From positions 30,132,001-30,196,000 of the forward strand of contig OU612065.1 in assembly GCA_914767715.1 (NCBI GenBank): a stretch of DNA of 64,000 bases. Reading direction: 5' to 3'. Shown in pieces: positions 60,401 to 64,000 of this stretch (the stretch's first letter is position 1; each line of letters opens with the position of its first letter). The notes under the pieces are model-generated. The model made no database searches. It was not told the origin of the DNA and was given only the letters and a program-made list of their open reading frames with translations. Origin of the DNA: Membranipora membranacea (taxonomy: Eukaryota > Bryozoa > Gymnolaemata > Cheilostomatida > Membraniporidae). The position numbers and the translations under genes were made by a program.

Positions 60401-60433
60401 GGTTATATCAAGGAGTAACTCCTTGGTTATATC
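60401..60433. repeat. 15-base palindromic insertion with exact 9-bp flanking repeat (type A2)
   Basis: Insert 60410-60424, aaggagtaactcctt, lies between two identical 9-mers ggttatatc (60401-60409 and 60425-60433). The core differs by one base from the type A1 palindrome at 2008-2023. Confidence 0.65.
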
Positions 60434-60736
60434 GGAACGAGCAGAGTTTTGGCTTAGTCAGTGACTCAAGATAGGCCTAGTTGGATTTTATGACCTTGGA
60501 CTTAACCTCGTAAATATTCAACTCGAGTGACTAGGAATAAGATTCAAACCCCTCTCTTTTTAAATAATAATGACCGCCAAGTCTTGTTTGCTTTACTTAG
60601 TTCAGTTCTGTCGAAACAATCATAAAACTTAACGTAAATGTTCTTTAAGTCTTACGCAAAGATTACCAGAGAAAGATACCAACTCTAAATGATATCAACA
60701 GCGAATGAATGATGGAACTAAAGACACCAGCTATTC

Positions 60737-60785
60737 AATCAAACCAAGGAGTTAGAATTAGTGTCTCTAACTCCTTGATAAAACC
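60737..60785. repeat. Type A3 palindrome with degenerate 9-bp flanks
   Basis: Insert 60746-60776 begins aaggagttaga and ends tctaactcctt, an 11-bp stem with a 9-base loop. Flanks aatcaaacc and gataaaacc agree at 7 of 9 positions. Confidence 0.5.
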
Positions 60786-60816
60786 AAACCTGGGTGATGG
60801 ACTGTTTAGAAATTAC

Positions 60817-60867
60817 CTGAGATTTTCCGTTAGACTGCAAGCCTGCTAGTTGTGTGCTGCCTTTCAT
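60817..60867 (-). CDS. Possible first coding exon of the GT31 gene
   Basis: On the minus strand ATG at 60867 begins MKGSTQLAGLQSNGKSQ and ends at a gtaatt donor in phase 0, the phase needed by the signal-anchor exon at 49787. The resulting short, polar cytoplasmic tail suits a type II Golgi enzyme (526 aa in total). An 11-kb intron is required and no transcript supports it, so another first exon is possible. Confidence 0.35.
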
Positions 60868-61827
60868 GATTGATACTTCTTCTGTCAGCTGTACATGAGG
60901 TAAGTTAGTCCGTGTTAGGTGAGACGAGTATAGTTTAATTATCCGATAACACCTAGAGGCTAGTTGGTAAAATTTTCTTCACATTTCACCTGTGTGAGAG
61001 TTAGAGACAGCACAAATGATGCTAGCATAGAACGCTGAATCAATAATTCACTCTATACAATCCGCCCTGAAATATATTCCAAGACCTACTATCAATTAGG
61101 CTGTGATAGAACTGAGTATTGTAACTATATAATCCAATAGTTGACAAAAGCGCACGTCATAGCATGGAGACTCTCTTGTTGCTGTGTGCCTAATAGAGTT
61201 CTTTTGTGTACTCTGGATAAATTATAGGTTGAGCTTTCCCAAATTTTATCAATGCTACTTAAAATCCCTGGTATTATGATGAAGTAATAATATTCATAGC
61301 TATCTAGTTATTTAGTGGGTGGAAATTTGAACCAAGAAGCAGATTTTGTTATTCGGTATAAATCCCTAGCTCTACACAAACTCTTTGTACCAGTATTTAC
61401 AGAATATTTTGCAATAGCTTTGGCAAATATAATAGGAGAGTGTTTGAACAGGGGAGGATGTAATGTTGTAGCAGCAGTTAAATAATAATGATGTGCTTAG
61501 TAACTGTTTGACTAATTTCTCTTCTTTCCAAATTTGACACACTCAGTAATCGGAACTTGTGAGTGAGGGTAAGGGGTGAAGTTCATAGAAATATCCCACC
61601 CCAAGCATCTCTATAATTTTGTTGACGCAATCTGAAGAACAGAAAGAGCGCCTCCTTTTTACTCTCTGCCTGTTTGCTGCCAAGGTAGAAGTCAAGTTTC
61701 GATAAAATTCCGTCGTCACAGTTTCAACTCGCAGCACTCTCAAAATGATATGAAACACAAAGTTTGTGCACTTCGGACATTTACGAGTTAGTGAAGAAAG
61801 CTTATACAAGTCGCAAAACTCTACAGT

Positions 61828-62302
61828 CTACACCATGCATGTCCAACCTTTTCTCGGATTCTGCCAAATTTTGTTTGGCAGCATACCAATTGGCCGCACT
61901 CATTTTTGGGAAAATTTTACTTGATTAAAAAAAGTTGATTAAAAAACTTGAGATACTTGAGATACAGATAAGAATGGGAAATATCCAGGCCTGTGTCTGT
62001 GGGTTTTAAAGTGGTAGGGCCAGGCGCTAGGTGGTATTGGGCCTCCCCAAAAAAATTTTTTGAGACAGAGCAGAGGTGGTATTTAGGCATTCCAGCCCTA
62101 TTTGGGAAAAAAAACTAACAAGCAATTGGCCACATGAATCTTTCAGTCACAATTGAATTACAGGGACATCAAATTCTATCTGATCCCTTCCGTGTTTGAA
62201 ACTTTGAATTGAAATTCAGTGAACTTATTGCGAAGGTTGGTAAATGGCCATCAGCAAATTTGTGTAGTGATTGAAAAGATCACATGGGAGTCCTAGGAGA
62301 TA
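61828..62302 (+). repeat. 470-bp dispersed repeat, copy 2
   Basis: Direct-orientation partner of 55911-56382, differing by scattered substitutions and one-base indels. Confidence 0.7.
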
Positions 62303-62650
62303 GGAATCAGATCCTTAATTAACAACGGTGTGATTGTGATTTGTAATTGGAAAATGGGAATAAAAAGTGGACAGTTGAATGCAATATTTTACTAATTTCC
62401 TTGGGTAAAGGGAAAGAGGCAAGGAGGGGATCGGTAGACTAGGGTGTGAGGGCCTGTTAGGCAACGAATGGAAGGGGTTCACCATGAGGGATACGTTAGG
62501 GTGTTATATCCGAGCCACTGTATCTCACAACTAGGAGCAAGAAGCCAACACTTGAAACTGGATATATTCAAGTGCAACTAATTTGTTTGTATGATGGTAA
62601 ACAATTCATAATTATTGCCCTGCTTTTAACTTGTCAATATCCAGTTTCTT

Positions 62651-62766
62651 GTATCTTGTATTTAATTTGCCTATTACATTTTCTTGTTCGGACCCCCATG
62701 ATGTATATATATACATCATGGGGGTCCGAACAAGAAAATGTAATAGGCAAATTAAATACAAGATAC
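62651..62766. repeat. 116-bp perfect palindrome
   Basis: Arms of 58 bp with no mismatch and no spacer, centred between 62708 and 62709 in tatatata. The left arm begins gtatcttgtatttaatttgc. Perfect identity implies recent origin or active homogenisation. Flanks do not show a clear target-site duplication. Confidence 0.8.
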
Positions 62767-62874
62767 TTGTTTTGGTCTAAGCAACAAGACATTTCACGAC
62801 AGTAATTACTATGCCCAGAATCATTTACAAAAATTCTTGGCCTCTCTGCAAACAATTTAAAACATGCGATGTTA

Positions 62875-62970
62875 AATAATATAATATAATCTTTATTTCA
62901 AACCATTGGTATGCTACCTTGAGAAAAGTGGCCATCCTTACAGTTTTGGTACAAGAAAGAAAACAAGGCA
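62875..62970 (+). repeat. Dispersed repeat (inverted partner at 39270-39383)
   Basis: Contains ctttatttcaaaccattggt, atgctaccttgagaaaagtg and gtacaagaaagaaaacaa, matching the minus strand of the partner at roughly 85%. Confidence 0.5.
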
Positions 62971-64000
62971 ATGCTTTCAAGCCTTGCCCATATTGGTGTG
63001 GAGGTATGTTTTGAGGCAGGCCATAGTGCTAAAGAATAGCTCACATGTTTCGGATTTAAATTTGTTGATGAGCTCTGAACATTATAAAATACAGAAATTT
63101 CTCGATGAAAACGGTAGTACCAGTATAATTGCTTTATGATCCTACCAATATCACCTGGTAATGATAGACATAAATAGAGTCAATAGCATATTTGGGCTAT
63201 TATGGCAAATTTCTTTTCCTTAGTTTACTCGCTTACCTACCCACGAGGAATATACCCCTTTTACTACAATAGAGCAACAATTGAACTCTTTTATGTGTGT
63301 TTCCTGATATATCTGTTGTGACCGAATACTGCAGAATTTCCTTTATGTCTTTTACTTTTGAACAAGAAGTGAAAATGTGTCTCAACTTTTTTCTGTTGTA
63401 AGGGTGCATTTGGCCGAACAATATGACCAATTTGGCCGATTTGACCGAGGTTGAGCATGACTGGTCTACACTACACTGTTCTCTTCCATTATCCACTGCC
63501 ATCAAAATGTCCCGTTACAACTTTGTTTAACATACAGTTAGACATTAAATAGAATTGAAATACCAAAATAAAAAACCAAACCAACAAAATGAAGGATACG
63601 CTCACAATTCAATCACTCTGTTATCATTGTTTTGTTTCTATTTTTCTCTCTTTTTATGTTATTTCATAATTGTTTGCAGAATTTTTTAGTTTCTATTTCA
63701 AGGTTTAGCTGGGTTTAATAATTTGAATCAATATGAAGCAAATATTATATCAGGTTGGTATTTCTCTCCTCGATAGTCTGTACATATTTATATCCTGTAT
63801 ATTCATAGTTCAGCTCCTATCGATTTTCATGTTGACCAATGAGAGAGTTCAATGTGTTGACAGTGCTGCTGTTGGATCTCGAGCCCTCAGGCTAACCTTC
63901 ACCTCCCCTATTAATAACCTCTACTAATCTTCATTCATGGTTGCATGAACTAGTTACTAGAGTTTATCCATTTTACAGTTATCATATACTATATACATGC

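Larger units (their letters stand above)
49788..60816. other. Repeat-rich interval, possibly GT31 intron 1
   Basis: About 11 kb without a supported coding exon on either strand. It contains a near-tandem duplication, several palindromic insertions, two pairs of diverged repeats and a LINE relic, each listed separately. Whether it is an intron depends on the first exon proposed at 60817-60867. Confidence 0.5.
60868..64000. other. Repeat-bearing interval at the right end
   Basis: Holds copy 2 of the 470-bp repeat, the 116-bp perfect palindrome and the 62.9-kb dispersed repeat. A segment near 63400-63460 (minus strand catgctcaacct...aaatcggccaaatt) faintly resembles the start of the 470-bp repeat. 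No coding exon recognised. Confidence 0.45.

Overview
This is invertebrate animal nuclear DNA. The genes are split by GT-AG introns, RPS25 is an animal-type ribosomal protein gene, and the tropomyosin gene has the same exon lengths as vertebrate TPM genes. The DNA is AT-rich and full of small inverted repeats. The tropomyosin protein is quite diverged from bilaterian ones, which hints at an early-branching animal (sponge- or cnidarian-grade), but the phylum cannot be fixed from this window. No prokaryotic feature or CRISPR array was seen.

Layout: (1) 0.2-0.4 kb, a tRNA-headed SINE-like element. (2) 3.5-5.2 kb minus, RPS25 (117 aa, 4 exons, start codon alone in its exon). (3) 8.0-21.3 kb minus, a tropomyosin gene with two first exons and four groups of duplicated exons (4a/4b, 5a/5b, 6a/6b/6c, 8a/8b). 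It can encode 284-aa and 250-aa forms, 48 combinations in principle. (4) 22.6-27.2 kb minus, HEMK1 (362 aa, 7 exons), a release-factor glutamine methyltransferase with a mitochondrial-type leader. (5) 28.7-36.1 kb plus, transketolase (625 aa, 11 coding exons), divergent from HEMK1. (6) 37.5-43.0 kb minus, an uncharacterised multi-pass membrane protein (445 aa, 9 exons). (7) 45.9 to 49.8 kb, possibly 60.9 kb, minus, a family 31 beta-1,3-glycosyltransferase with a proline-rich stem. The rest, mostly 47-64 kb, is repeat-rich intron or intergenic DNA, including a decayed LINE reverse transcriptase fragment. The genes are unrelated housekeeping, cytoskeletal, metabolic and glycosylation genes; they do not form a pathway.

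Two observations stand out. One is the tropomyosin gene: exons 4, 5, 6 and 8 are all duplicated, each copy keeps its partner's exact length, and none of the lengths is a multiple of three. The other is a class of very small palindromic insertions (15-96 bp), scattered over the window, many flanked by 7-10 bp direct repeats that look like target-site duplications. One has a related uninserted site about 170 bp away.

Exon coordinates were deduced by hand from splice signals, reading phase and protein family similarity; no alignment or transcript was available.
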